From positions 4,402,001 through 4,466,000 of the forward strand of contig NZ_CP074149.1 of NCBI RefSeq assembly GCF_019968765.1: a stretch of 64,000 nucleotides of DNA. Reading direction: 5' to 3'. Positions 26,450-38,672 of the stretch are shown here, piece by piece; the first letter of the stretch is position 1, and every line of letters begins with the position of its first letter. The stretch comes from Enterobacter sp. JBIWA008. GTDB lineage: Bacteria; Pseudomonadota; Gammaproteobacteria; Enterobacterales; Enterobacteriaceae. The notes under the pieces are model-generated. The model was not told the origin of the DNA and ran no database searches. It worked only from the letters and a program-made list of their open reading frames with translations. The translations under genes were made by a program, and so were the position numbers.

Positions 26450-28104
26450 TACCAGCTCCGGAATTTCGCAGGTGGGTTGTAGAGACCGCCGGACCACTCA
26501 ACGAGGTCTGACACGCTGCCTGCCGCCAGCAGAGAGCGGGTGGCGTCGGTGCGGCGAATGCCCAAATCTTCCGGATAGACAACCTTGCCGCTCTGGCGCA
26601 GTTCCGCCACGCGTTTAGCATCCACGCCCAGGCCGATATCGGTGATCCCCGCAACAGCGGCGACCATGGCACGACGCTCTTCCAGATCTTTCGCCCGGTA
26701 GAGGTAGGCAATCCCCTCTTCCGTCAGCACATGCGTCACGTCATCGCCGTAAATCATGACCGGCGCCAGCGGCATACCCGAGGCTTTCGCCACGTCAATG
26801 GCATCAAGTTTTTCCACGAAGGTCGGCTTCACGCCTGCCTGGAAAGTTTCCACCATCTGCACGACGAGTTTTTTACCGCGCTGCATTGGGTCAGGTTCGG
26901 TGATCATGTTCAGCCAGGCCGGTGTGGCGTGGCGACGACCGTGTGGGTCGTGCCCCATGTTTGGCGCACCGCCGAAGCCGGAAAGACGACCGCGGGTCAC
27001 CGTTGAGGAGTTGGCATAACCGTCAACCTGCAGGGTCGAGCCGATAAACATATCGACCGCATACTGGCCTGCCAGCTGGCAGAAGGCGCGGTTGGAACGC
27101 ATGGAGCCGTCGGCACCGGTAAAGAACACGTCCGGACGGGCGCGGATGTACTCTTCCATCCCCAGCTCGCCGCCGAAGCAGTGCACGCTTTCCACCCAGC
27201 CGCTTTCAATGGCGGGGATCAGCGTCGGATGCGGGTTCAGCGTCCAGTGTTTACAGATTTTACCCTTCAGGCCGAGCTGTTCGCCGTAGGTGGGCAGCAG
27301 CAGCTCAATCGCCGCGGTGTTAAAGCCAATACCGTGGTTCAGGGACTGCACCTGGTGCTCCGCGTAGATGCCTTTGATCGCCATCATCGCCATCAGGATG
27401 TGTTCCTGCTTAATCAGGCGCGGGTCGCGGGTAAACAGCGGTTCGATAAAGAACGGCTTATCGGCAACCACCACGAAGTCGATCCACGAGCCAGGGATAT
27501 CCACGCGCGGCAGGTCACACTCGTCGTCCACCAGCTCGTTCACCTGCGCGATGACGATGCCGTCGTGGAACGCGGCGGCTTCCACCAGCGCCGGGGTATC
27601 TTCGGTGCTCGCCCCGGTGTAGAGGTTGCCTTTGCGGTCCGCTTTAAACCCGGCAATCAGCGCCACGTTGGGCGAAAGGTCGACGTAGAGGCGTGAGTAA
27701 AGTTCGATGTAGGTGTGAATCGCACCGATTTCGAGCTGACCGTCTTCCAGCAGCTGCGAAATACGCAGGCTTTGCGTCCCGGAGAAGGAGAAGTCCAGCT
27801 TGCGGGCGATGCCTTTCTCGAAGATATCAAGATGCTCGCTGCGCCCGACGCTCGGCATGATCATATGCAGGTCGTGGACAATTTGCGGGTTCACTTCGGC
27901 CAGCGAGCGGGAAAGAAAATCCGCCTGCTTCTGGTTGTTACCTTCCAGAACGACCTTATCGCCAGGCGCGATTAATTTTTCCAGCATGGCGACAAGATCG
28001 CCGGTTGGCAGTACCTTGCCCTGCACCGGTACGGAGGCCAGACGACGCGCTTTTTCACTGCGTCGCGTGTTCCATTGCCGGGTGGGTGTTTGCCCAGATA
28101 ACAT
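26449..28104 (-). CDS. mdcA: Malonate decarboxylase alpha subunit MdcA (acetyl-S-ACP:malonate ACP transferase)
   Basis: 551 residues, starting MLSGQTPTRQWNTRRSEKAR. The protein has a CoA-transferase-like fold and exchanges the acetyl group on MdcC for malonate, giving malonyl-S-ACP and acetate. Recognisable stretches are GDKVVLEGNNQKQADFLSRS near residue 48 and the LNHGIGFNTAAIELLLPTYG segment in the middle. It is the first gene of mdcABCDEFGH and divergent from yheT. It has a TTAATA leader with AGGAGG just before the ATG. Confidence 0.92.
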   Translation of the reverse strand: MLSGQTPTRQWNTRRSEKARRLASVPVQGKVLPTGDLVAMLEKLIAPGDKVVLEGNNQKQADFLSRSLAEVNPQIVHDLHMIMPSVGRSEHLDIFEKGIARKLDFSFSGTQSLRISQLLEDGQLEIGAIHTYIELYSRLYVDLSPNVALIAGFKADRKGNLYTGASTEDTPALVEAAAFHDGIVIAQVNELVDDECDLPRVDIPGSWIDFVVVADKPFFIEPLFTRDPRLIKQEHILMAMMAIKGIYAEHQVQSLNHGIGFNTAAIELLLPTYGEQLGLKGKICKHWTLNPHPTLIPAIESGWVESVHCFGGELGMEEYIRARPDVFFTGADGSMRSNRAFCQLAGQYAVDMFIGSTLQVDGYANSSTVTRGRLSGFGGAPNMGHDPHGRRHATPAWLNMITEPDPMQRGKKLVVQMVETFQAGVKPTFVEKLDAIDVAKASGMPLAPVMIYGDDVTHVLTEEGIAYLYRAKDLEERRAMVAAVAGITDIGLGVDAKRVAELRQSGKVVYPEDLGIRRTDATRSLLAAGSVSDLVEWSGGLYNPPAKFRSW

Positions 28105-28236
28105 TATTAACCTCCTGATTCAGCTAATCATTTTGATTTGCTTAACGTTGAGTAAAGTGTGCGCTCTGGTGAGAAAGGCATCAATTAAGCGTAGAGCTAA
28201 ATCATTAGCCTGAGAGTAATAATCAAGGTAAAGATT

Positions 28237-28252
28237 TGTGATCGGGATCAGT
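28237..28252 (+). promoter_or_regulatory. CRP-like site in the mdcA-yheT divergent region
   Basis: TGTGA-N6-TCAGT matches the CRP core (TGTGA-N6-TCACA) at 8 of 10 positions. It lies in the 228-bp gap between the divergent mdcA and yheT, 133 bp from mdcA and 81 bp from yheT. A TACAAT box at 28283-28288 could be the yheT -10, with a weak -35. CRP control of malonate use would fit catabolite repression, but the site is only a sequence match. Confidence 0.4.
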
Positions 28253-28332
28253 TCATGTTTCGGAAAACCAGGCTAAACGGGGTACAATTCGGAAAGTACC
28301 GTAAATTTCCGACAAGAATCAGCATCGCGCTT

Positions 28333-29355
28333 ATGACCCAAATCATTCCATCAGACTTCGACATTGCGGCCGAAGACAGCACTGAGTTCGTGCCTATGCG
28401 CGGCGTGGCCAATCCCCATTTGCAGACCATGCTGCCGCGACTGATCCGCCGCAAGGTTCAGTTCACCCCGCACTGGCAACGGCTTGACCTGCCAGACGGT
28501 GATTTTCTGGATCTCGCCTGGAGCGAAGCGCCTGAACAGGCTCGCCATAAGCCGCGTCTGGTGGTCTTTCACGGTCTGGAAGGCAGCCTGCACAGCCCGT
28601 ATGCGCATGGGTTAATTGAAGCGGCAAAAGCGCGCGGCTGGCTCGGCGTGGTGATGCATTTTCGCGGCTGCAGCGGCGAACCGAATCGTCAGAAACGCAT
28701 TTATCACTCGGGTGAAACCGAAGACGGGACGTGGTTTTTACACTGGCTGCGGGAAAATCATGGCACCGTGCCAACCGCCGCCGTGGGCTACTCGCTGGGT
28801 GGAAACATGCTGGCCTGTCTGCTGGCTAAAGAGGGCGAAAGCGTACCGCTGGATGCCGCCGTCATTGTCTCCGCGCCGTTTATGCTGGAGCAGTGCAGTT
28901 ACCACATGGATAAAGGCTTTTCCCGCGTCTATCAGCGCTACCTGCTCAACCTGCTGAAGGCCAACGCGGCGCGCAAGCTGAAGGCCTACCCGGATACCCT
29001 GCCGGTAAGCCTGCGCCAGCTGAAAAAGGTGCGCCGTATCCGCGAGTTCGACGACCTGATCACCGCGAAAATCCACGGCTTCGCCGATGCGATTGACTAT
29101 TATCGTCAGTGCAGCGCTATGCCGCTGCTCAGCAAAATCACGCAGCCAACGCTGATTATTCATGCCAAAGATGACCCGTTTATGGATCATCACTCGATCC
29201 CCGCTCAGGAATTCCTGCCCGACAACGTTCACTATCAGTTGACCGAGCACGGCGGCCACGTCGGGTTTATCGGCGGCACGCTGCGCCGCCCGAAAATGTG
29301 GCTTGAGGCGCGTATTCCTGACTGGCTAACCCCTTATCTGGACGGTGCAAAATGA
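28333..29355 (+). CDS. yheT: Alpha/beta hydrolase YheT
   Basis: 340 residues from the ATG at 28333 ([20 protein letters not shown]), as in E. coli; the ATG at 28255 would add 26 residues with no family match. An alpha/beta-hydrolase fold with the nucleophile elbow GYSLGGN, a later DDPF acid and the HGGHVGF histidine is complete. The substrate is unknown; YheT is related to eukaryotic ABHD1/3-type hydrolases. The stop overlaps yheU by 4 nt. In E. coli it directly follows yheS. Confidence 0.9.
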   Translation: MTQIIPSDFDIAAEDSTEFVPMRGVANPHLQTMLPRLIRRKVQFTPHWQRLDLPDGDFLDLAWSEAPEQARHKPRLVVFHGLEGSLHSPYAHGLIEAAKARGWLGVVMHFRGCSGEPNRQKRIYHSGETEDGTWFLHWLRENHGTVPTAAVGYSLGGNMLACLLAKEGESVPLDAAVIVSAPFMLEQCSYHMDKGFSRVYQRYLLNLLKANAARKLKAYPDTLPVSLRQLKKVRRIREFDDLITAKIHGFADAIDYYRQCSAMPLLSKITQPTLIIHAKDDPFMDHHSIPAQEFLPDNVHYQLTEHGGHVGFIGGTLRRPKMWLEARIPDWLTPYLDGAK

Positions 29356-29570
29356 TTATTCCCTGGCAGGATCTGGCGCCCATTACGCTCGATAATCTTA
29401 TTGAAAGCTTTGTATTACGCGAAGGCACCGATTATGGTGAACAGGAACGCTCGCTTGAGCAAAAGGTCAACGATGTTAAGCGCCAGCTGAAAAGCGGCGA
29501 CGTGGTGCTGGTGTGGTCAGAACTGCATGAGACGGTCAATATCATGCCCCGCAACGCGTTTCACGGCTGA
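29352..29570 (+). CDS. yheU: Conserved protein YheU
   Basis: 72 residues, as in E. coli, starting [20 protein letters not shown]. It belongs to the YheU family (PF06794), whose function is unknown. The sequence is acidic at the N-terminus, with a conserved [19 protein letters not shown] segment. The ATG overlaps the yheT stop (ATGA), so it is translated with yheT. prkB follows after 30 nt. Confidence 0.9.
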   Translation: MIIPWQDLAPITLDNLIESFVLREGTDYGEQERSLEQKVNDVKRQLKSGDVVLVWSELHETVNIMPRNAFHG

Positions 29571-29600
29571 TCTTCCACCCTTTTCAGTCAGGGAGTTGCT

Positions 29601-30470
29601 ATGTCTGCCAGACATCCGGTTATTGCCGTTACGGGGTCGAGTGGTGCGGGAACCACCACCACCAGCCTCGCATTTCGCAAGATTTTCGCCCAGCTGAATC
29701 TCCGTGCGGCGGAGGTCGAAGGCGACAGTTTTCACCGCTACACGCGTCCGGAGATGGACATGGCCATCCGTAAGGCGCGCGATCTGGGTAAACACATCAG
29801 CTACTTCGGCCCGGAAGCCAATGACTTCGGCCTGCTGGAACAAACCTTTATAGAGTACGGTCAGAGCGGCAAAGGGCAGTCCCGCAAGTATCTGCATACC
29901 TATGACGAAGCCGTACCCTGGAATCAGGTGCCGGGCACCTTTACCCCGTGGCAGCCGCTGCCGGAACCCACCGACGTCCTTTTTTACGAAGGATTGCACG
30001 GTGGCGTGGTCACCCCTCAACACGACGTGGCGCGTCACGTGGATCTGCTGGTCGGCGTGGTTCCTATCGTTAACCTGGAGTGGATCCAGAAGCTGACGCG
30101 CGACATGAGCGAGCGCGGCCATTCGCGAGAGGCGGTGATGGACTCAGTGGTGCGCTCCATGGAGGATTACATTAACTTCCTGACGCCGCAGTTCTCCCGC
30201 ACCCATATCAACTTCCAGCGCGTGCCGACGGTGGACACCTCCAACCCGTTTGCCGCCAAAAGCATCCCGTCGCTGGATGAGAGCTTTGTGGTGATCCATT
30301 TCCGCAACCTCGACGGTATTGATTACCCCTGGCTGCTGGCCATGCTGCAGGGCTCGTTTATTTCGCACATGAATACGTTAGTGGTGCCGGGCGGTAAAAT
30401 GGGGCTGGCGATGGAGCTCATCATGACGCCGCTGGTGGAGCGACTGATGGAAGGGAAGCAGATAGCGTGA
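29601..30470 (+). CDS. prkB: Phosphoribulokinase-like protein PrkB
   Basis: 289 residues, as in E. coli. The P-loop VTGSSGAGTTTTSLAF at the N-terminus (about residues 11-26) has GAGT where GxGKS/T is usual, as in the E. coli protein (from memory). DVLFYEGLHGG and the RDMSERGHS lid match the P-loop kinase family of phosphoribulokinase. Non-photosynthetic bacteria carry it; its true substrate is unknown. It is last in yheT-yheU-prkB and convergent with yhfA. Confidence 0.88.
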   Translation: MSARHPVIAVTGSSGAGTTTTSLAFRKIFAQLNLRAAEVEGDSFHRYTRPEMDMAIRKARDLGKHISYFGPEANDFGLLEQTFIEYGQSGKGQSRKYLHTYDEAVPWNQVPGTFTPWQPLPEPTDVLFYEGLHGGVVTPQHDVARHVDLLVGVVPIVNLEWIQKLTRDMSERGHSREAVMDSVVRSMEDYINFLTPQFSRTHINFQRVPTVDTSNPFAAKSIPSLDESFVVIHFRNLDGIDYPWLLAMLQGSFISHMNTLVVPGGKMGLAMELIMTPLVERLMEGKQIA

Positions 30471-30477
30471 ACATGTT

Positions 30478-30515
30478 CCCTCTCCCAGTGGGAGAGGGTT
30501 AGAGTGAGGGCATCA
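30478..30515 (+). repeat. Dispersed palindromic repeat, CCCTCTCCC family, copy 1
   Basis: A 9-bp perfect palindrome (CCCTCTCCC, AGT loop, GGGAGAGGG) followed by TTAGAGTGAGGGCATCA. Two further copies lie at 44943-44977 (inverted) and 62841-62874. It fills the convergent gap between prkB and yhfA. This kind of element is common in Enterobacter and Klebsiella intergenic DNA. Confidence 0.75.
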
Positions 30516-30536
30516 ACACGCACGATGCCCCATTAA

Positions 30537-30941
30537 TTAGCCCTCGATCACTTCATACGAATGCGTGATTTTTACCGCTTTCTCCAGCATTAACGCCACA
30601 GAGCAGTACTTCTCCGCAGACAGGTCCACCGCACGCGAGACCGCCGCGTCTTTCAGCTCTTTACCGGTGACCACAAAGTGCAGGTTAATATGGGTGAACA
30701 GGCGTGGCGCCTCTTCGCGACGCTCTGACGTGAGTTTGACCTCACAATCCGTCACGTCATGACGACCTTTTTGCAGAATCGACACCACGTCAATGGCGCT
30801 GCATCCACCTGCCGCCATCAGCACCATTTCCATTGGGCTTGGCGCTTTATCGCCGGAGTTGCCGTCCATCAAAATCTGGTGTCCTGACGCGGACTAGCCC
30901 AGGAACGTTAAACCTTCAACCCATTTCACGCGCGCTTGCAT
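30537..30941 (-). pseudogene. yhfA: OsmC-family protein YhfA, interrupted by an amber codon
   Basis: From the ATG at 30941 the frame spans 134 codons, as in E. coli YhfA, and every family segment is present. Codon 16 (30896-30894), however, reads TAG where the family has Glu (GAG or GAA), giving MQARVKWVEGLTFLG-stop. The frame is otherwise open to the TAA at 30537. A shorter product could start at the ATG at 30869 (MDGNSGDKAPSPMEMVLMAA), losing the first 24 residues. OsmC proteins are thiol peroxidases; one cysteine (GGCSAIDV) remains. Probably a recent nonsense mutation or a sequencing error. Confidence 0.75.
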
Positions 30942-31059
30942 ATTCTTAAACTCCAACGTTGCATTTTTGGTGACAGATTACGCGTGCGTTACATTTCTCG
31001 CAATGGAAGGCGACCTGCATCATGCTGAAGCGAGACACCAGGAGACACGCGGCGAAAGC

Positions 31060-31126
31060 TATGCTAAAACACTCTGGATGCTACAGTAATACATTGACGT
31101 TACACATGTATGCAGAGGACATCAAA
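31060..31126 (+). promoter_or_regulatory. crp promoter region and possible CRP autoregulatory site
   Basis: A TATGCT -10 at 31060-31065 lies in a stretch nearly identical to the E. coli crp promoter as I recall it (GCTATGCTAAAACA), giving a leader of about 180 nt. A partial CRP half-site pair (TGCAG-N6-TCAAA, 31111-31126) corresponds to the downstream site used in E. coli for autoregulation. The 311 nt between yhfA and crp (30942-31252) hold this and no further gene. Confidence 0.6.
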
Positions 31127-31252
31127 CTTTACTGGCTGCGAAACGTTACGGTAGCCGACTTCCCAGGGTATGGGTAAGAATTCGATTGCAACCCCAGAGT
31201 CCGGATGCATCTGATGACTCTGGTGACAGCTTATAACAGAGGATAACAGCGC

Positions 31253-31885
31253 ATGGTGCTTGGCAAACCGCAAACAGACCCGACTCTCGAATGGTTCTTG
31301 TCTCATTGCCACATTCATAAGTACCCATCAAAGAGCACGCTGATTCACCAGGGTGAAAAAGCGGAAACGTTGTATTACATCGTTAAAGGCTCGGTGGCAG
31401 TGCTGATCAAAGATGAAGAAGGGAAAGAGATGATCCTTTCTTATCTGAACCAGGGCGATTTCATCGGTGAACTGGGCCTGTTTGAAGAAGGCCAGGAACG
31501 TAGCGCCTGGGTTCGAGCAAAGACAGCATGTGAAGTGGCTGAAATTTCTTACAAGAAGTTCCGTCAGCTGATTCAGGTTAACCCTGATATCCTGATGCGT
31601 CTTTCTTCCCAGATGGCGCGCCGTCTCCAGGTCACCTCAGAGAAAGTGGGCAACCTCGCCTTCCTGGACGTGACTGGCCGCATCGCACAAACCCTGCTGA
31701 ACCTGGCGAAACAGCCAGACGCAATGACCCACCCGGACGGCATGCAAATTAAAATTACCCGTCAGGAAATTGGTCAGATCGTCGGTTGCTCCCGCGAAAC
31801 AGTGGGCCGTATCCTGAAAATGCTGGAAGATCAAAACCTGATCTCCGCCCACGGTAAAACCATCGTGGTCTACGGAACGCGTTAA
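31253..31885 (+). CDS. crp: cAMP receptor protein (CRP/CAP)
   Basis: 210 residues, as in E. coli, starting [20 protein letters not shown]. The cyclic-nucleotide-binding beta-roll includes [20 protein letters not shown], with the Glu, Arg and Ser that contact cAMP. The C-terminal winged helix reads [20 protein letters not shown], with the Arg-Glu-Arg contacts for TGTGA. CRP controls catabolite-sensitive genes; in this window candidate sites lie upstream of ppiA/tsgA, pckA and mdc. A terminator follows at 31894-31929. Confidence 0.99.
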   Translation: MVLGKPQTDPTLEWFLSHCHIHKYPSKSTLIHQGEKAETLYYIVKGSVAVLIKDEEGKEMILSYLNQGDFIGELGLFEEGQERSAWVRAKTACEVAEISYKKFRQLIQVNPDILMRLSSQMARRLQVTSEKVGNLAFLDVTGRIAQTLLNLAKQPDAMTHPDGMQIKITRQEIGQIVGCSRETVGRILKMLEDQNLISAHGKTIVVYGTR

Positions 31886-31893
31886 TTCCGCTT

Positions 31894-31929
31894 AAACGGC
31901 GTGCCATCGCAAGGTGTCACGCCGTTTTT
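31894..31929 (+). terminator. crp terminator
   Basis: AAACGGCGTG (31894-31903) pairs with CACGCCGTTT (31918-31927), followed by T residues to 31929. It begins 9 nt after the crp stop. An ATG at 31901 that opens a longer yhfK frame lies inside this hairpin, which argues for the yhfK start at 31943. Confidence 0.9.
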
Positions 31930-31942
31930 GTCTCTACTCCCC

Positions 31943-35315
<3,373 letters not shown>

Positions 35316-35333
35316 CAACAAGGCAACAGTTAT

Positions 35334-35897
35334 TCAGCGATGGAGGAAATTTGCCAGCAGCGCGTGGCCCTGCTCGCTGAGGATGCTTTCCGGGTGGAAC
35401 TGCACGCCTTCGAGGTCCCATTCGCGGTGACGAATCCCCATAATCTCCTGCGTATCGCTCCAGGCGGTCACCTCAAAGCAGGCGGGCAGCGTCGGCGGGT
35501 CAATGACCAGGGAATGGTAGCGCGTCACGGTTAACGGATTATTGAGCCCCGTGAATACCCCGGTGCCGGTGTGGGTGACCGGAGAGGTTTTACCGTGCAT
35601 CACTTTGGCGGCGCGCACGATGGTAGCGCCAAACGCCTGGGCAATCGCCTGATGGCCCAGACAGACGCCCAGGATCGGCAGCTTGCCGGCATAGTGCTGG
35701 ATAATATCCAGAGAAATACCCGACTCCGACGGCGTACATGGCCCCGGAGAAATCACGATTTTCTGCGGAGCCAGCATCTCAATATCGGCGAGATCGATCT
35801 CGTCGTTGCGGCGGACAACCACCTCTGCACCCAGTTCACAAAAATACTGGTAAAGGTTCCAGGTGAAGGAATCGTAGTTATCAATCAGCAGAATCAT
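35334..35897 (-). CDS. pabA: Aminodeoxychorismate synthase, glutaminase subunit PabA
   Basis: 187 residues, as in E. coli. This class I glutamine amidotransferase has the nucleophile in [10 protein letters not shown] (Cys79 type) and the HPES triad near the C-terminus. With PabB it makes 4-amino-4-deoxychorismate for folate. It lies 30 nt after the fic-like gene and 86 nt before argD, all on the same strand. A GGCGGC/GCCGCC hairpin (35898-35903 with 35917-35922) covers the region just before its ATG. Confidence 0.96.
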   Translation of the reverse strand: MILLIDNYDSFTWNLYQYFCELGAEVVVRRNDEIDLADIEMLAPQKIVISPGPCTPSESGISLDIIQHYAGKLPILGVCLGHQAIAQAFGATIVRAAKVMHGKTSPVTHTGTGVFTGLNNPLTVTRYHSLVIDPPTLPACFEVTAWSDTQEIMGIRHREWDLEGVQFHPESILSEQGHALLANFLHR

Positions 35898-35927
35898 GGC
35901 GGCCCCCGAAAAAAATGCCGCCCTATT

Positions 35928-36512
35928 CTACTCAGATTCCCGCGCTTCGCTCACTACTTTGGCAAAGATAGCGTTTAACGCGGTTAAATCTCCCGTTGCG
36001 CCACTTCGGTTAGCCTCCACCCACAGCTCGGGATCGATATCGCGCCAGTCCAGCGCATAGCCCGCGTGGAGCGCCAGCTGCTCGAAGAAAACGCGTTGGG
36101 CAATACCGTTACCGCGCATAAACGGATGCAGCATGTTGATTTCGCAGTAATAGTGACTAATTCTGTCAACAAAAGCCGCTTTCTCAAAGCCCACGAGATA
36201 CTTTTCACTTTCCAGCGCCGCCATCAGCTCATTACCCATCTTTTCGATGTACTCAAAATGGCAGAAGGGAATGTCACCTTTAAAAATATCGTCGGTGCGG
36301 AACTCGCCAGCCCGCTTCATCTCGCTGCGGTACAAATGACGATGAATAAGACACAGATGGGGCAACCCGGGCGCGGAAGGCCCAAGCTCCAGCGTCTCAA
36401 TATGGGGTTCTGAGGGACCATTACCTTTTTCAAGGAGACAACTGGCCTGTAAATTGACGTTACGCTGCTGTTCCCAGAGACGGGATTTTTGCTTGTCGGT
36501 GAGCTTTTTCAC
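35928..36512 (-). CDS. fic: YhfG-Fic fusion protein (antitoxin-like N-terminus joined to truncated Fic)
   Basis: 194 residues from a GTG at 36512 with GGGAGG 8-13 nt upstream. Residues 1-28 (MKKLTDKQKSRLWEQQRNVN and on) match the start of YhfG, the small antitoxin-like protein that precedes fic in E. coli. From about residue 38 (IETLELGPSAPGLPHL) the sequence matches E. coli Fic from about its residue 46 on. The Fic N-terminus and YhfG C-terminus are missing, and no second start lies nearby. The Fic motif reads HPFMRGNG (129-136) with Arg133 in place of the usual Glu/Asp; GN and the closing Arg140 are kept. SCLLE (24-28) resembles the inhibitory SxxxE helix. Activity may be altered or lost. 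Confidence 0.8.
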   Translation of the reverse strand: MKKLTDKQKSRLWEQQRNVNLQASCLLEKGNGPSEPHIETLELGPSAPGLPHLCLIHRHLYRSEMKRAGEFRTDDIFKGDIPFCHFEYIEKMGNELMAALESEKYLVGFEKAAFVDRISHYYCEINMLHPFMRGNGIAQRVFFEQLALHAGYALDWRDIDPELWVEANRSGATGDLTALNAIFAKVVSEARESE

Positions 36513-36618
36513 TTAACGCCTCCCTGAATAGTCCGTTTGCCACAAGTATAAGCAGCAAAACGCGCTTTCGCAGGGAGGGTCACGTAACGCGGGCAGAAGA
36601 AGCCCGCGTTCAGAAGAA

Positions 36619-37200
<582 letters not shown>

Positions 37201-37333
37201 TTAACAAAGCGCAGTATAAAAAGCGAATGGCTTGATTCTAAAGAGCAGTATGAACGGAGACCAGCCTTTTACCTAATTTTACGAAATTGAAACAGTTGTA
37301 ACCACGCAAACGGTTGGCTTTAGCGTCACCTTG

Positions 37334-37349
37334 TGTGATCAGGATCACA
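37334..37349. promoter_or_regulatory. Perfect CRP site between ppiA and tsgA
   Basis: TGTGA-TCAGGA-TCACA is a full match to the CRP core, with symmetric flanks (TTG/CAA). It lies 143 bp upstream of ppiA and 121 bp upstream of tsgA. CRP control of ppiA is known in E. coli; use by tsgA is open. Confidence 0.75.
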
Positions 37350-37429
37350 CAAAAACATGCAATTAAGTTCGAATTTCTCTTAAAAGATATGAATAGATCA
37401 CTTTAATGTCTAAAATCTGCCCGCTCTCA

Positions 37430-37455
37430 GCGCCCCCTGGGCGCTTTTCTTTTTC
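37430..37455 (+). terminator. Terminator-like hairpin in the tsgA leader
   Basis: AGCGCCC (37430-37436) pairs with GGGCGCT (37440-37446) around a CCT loop, followed by TTTCTTTTT. It lies only 15 nt before the tsgA ATG at 37470 and no gene ends upstream on this strand, so it may act as an attenuator in the leader. Confidence 0.6.
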
Positions 37456-37469
37456 TGAACAGGCCAGAC

Positions 37470-38654
37470 ATGACTAACAGCAATCGCATCAAGCTCACAT
37501 GGATCAGCTTCTTCTCCTACGCCCTGACCGGCGCGTTGGTGATCGTCACCGGGATGGTGATGGGAAATATCGCAGACTACTTCCAGCTGCCCGTTTCCAG
37601 CATGAGTAACACCTTCACCTTCCTCAACGCAGGGATCCTCATTTCTATCTTCCTGAATGCCTGGCTGATGGAAATTGTCCCACTGAAAACCCAGCTGCGC
37701 TTTGGCTTTGTGCTGATGGTCGCCGCCGTGGCGGGGCTGATGCTGAGCCACAGCATCGCCCTGTTCTCCGCCGCCATGTTCGTGCTCGGTCTGGTCAGCG
37801 GGATCACCATGTCGATCGGTACGTTCCTCATTACCCATATGTATGAAGGCCGCCAGCGCGGCGCGCGCCTGCTGTTTACCGACTCCTTCTTCAGCATGGC
37901 CGGAATGATTTTCCCGATGGTCGCCGCCGTTCTGCTGGCGCGCAGCATTGAGTGGTACTGGGTCTATGCCTGCATCGGCCTGGTCTACGTGGCGATCTTT
38001 ATTCTGACCTTCGGCTGTGAGTTCCCGGTGCTGGGCAAGAAAGCGCAAACCACCGCAGAGCCTGTTGCGAAAGAAAAGTGGGGCATCGGCGTGCTGTTCC
38101 TCTCCATCGCCGCGCTGTGCTACATCCTGGGCCAGCTGGGCTTTATTTCCTGGGTACCGGAGTACGCCAAAGGTCTGGGCATGAGCCTGAACGATGCGGG
38201 TAAACTGGTGAGCGATTTCTGGATGTCTTACATGTTCGGCATGTGGGCGTTTAGCTTCATCCTGCGCTTCTTCGACCTGCAGCGCATTCTGACCGTGCTG
38301 GCCGGGCTGGCGACCGTGCTGATGTACCTGTTCATCAATGGTTCACCGGAGCATATGCCGTGGTTCATTCTGACCCTGGGCTTCTTCTCCAGCGCCATTT
38401 ATACCTCGATCATCACCCTGGGCTCCCTGCAGACCAAAGTGGCCTCGCCGAAGCTGGTTAACTTCGTCCTGACCTGCGGCACCATCGGCACCATGCTCAC
38501 CTTCGTGGTGACGGGCCCGATCGTGGCCCACAGCGGTCCGCTGGCGGCGCTGCACACCGCTAATGGCCTGTATGCCGTGGTGTTCATCATGTGCTTTATC
38601 CTGGGCTTTGTGACCCGCCACCGCCAGCACAACGCGGCGGCAGCTTCTCACTAA
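37470..38654 (+). CDS. tsgA: MFS transporter TsgA
   Basis: 394 residues (E. coli 393) with 12 predicted membrane helices, starting [20 protein letters not shown]. It belongs to the major facilitator superfamily (TsgA/YhfH). In Salmonella tsgA was named for repression by tellurite, selenite or glucose-type conditions; the transported substrate is not known. It has its own leader with a terminator-like hairpin. It is convergent with codA, 18 nt between the stops. Confidence 0.9.
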   Translation: MTNSNRIKLTWISFFSYALTGALVIVTGMVMGNIADYFQLPVSSMSNTFTFLNAGILISIFLNAWLMEIVPLKTQLRFGFVLMVAAVAGLMLSHSIALFSAAMFVLGLVSGITMSIGTFLITHMYEGRQRGARLLFTDSFFSMAGMIFPMVAAVLLARSIEWYWVYACIGLVYVAIFILTFGCEFPVLGKKAQTTAEPVAKEKWGIGVLFLSIAALCYILGQLGFISWVPEYAKGLGMSLNDAGKLVSDFWMSYMFGMWAFSFILRFFDLQRILTVLAGLATVLMYLFINGSPEHMPWFILTLGFFSSAIYTSIITLGSLQTKVASPKLVNFVLTCGTIGTMLTFVVTGPIVAHSGPLAALHTANGLYAVVFIMCFILGFVTRHRQHNAAAASH

Positions 38655-38672
38655 ACCCTCCGCCCCTTTGCA

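Noticed and set aside
31146..31331. Minus-strand frames of 61-72 codons upstream of and into crp
   Set aside because: They overlap the crp leader and start and have no family similarity; an antisense RNA is possible but no coding role is supported.
31901..31942. Earlier ATG for yhfK at 31901
   Set aside because: The codon lies within the crp terminator hairpin, and E. coli YhfK begins at the MWRR segment.
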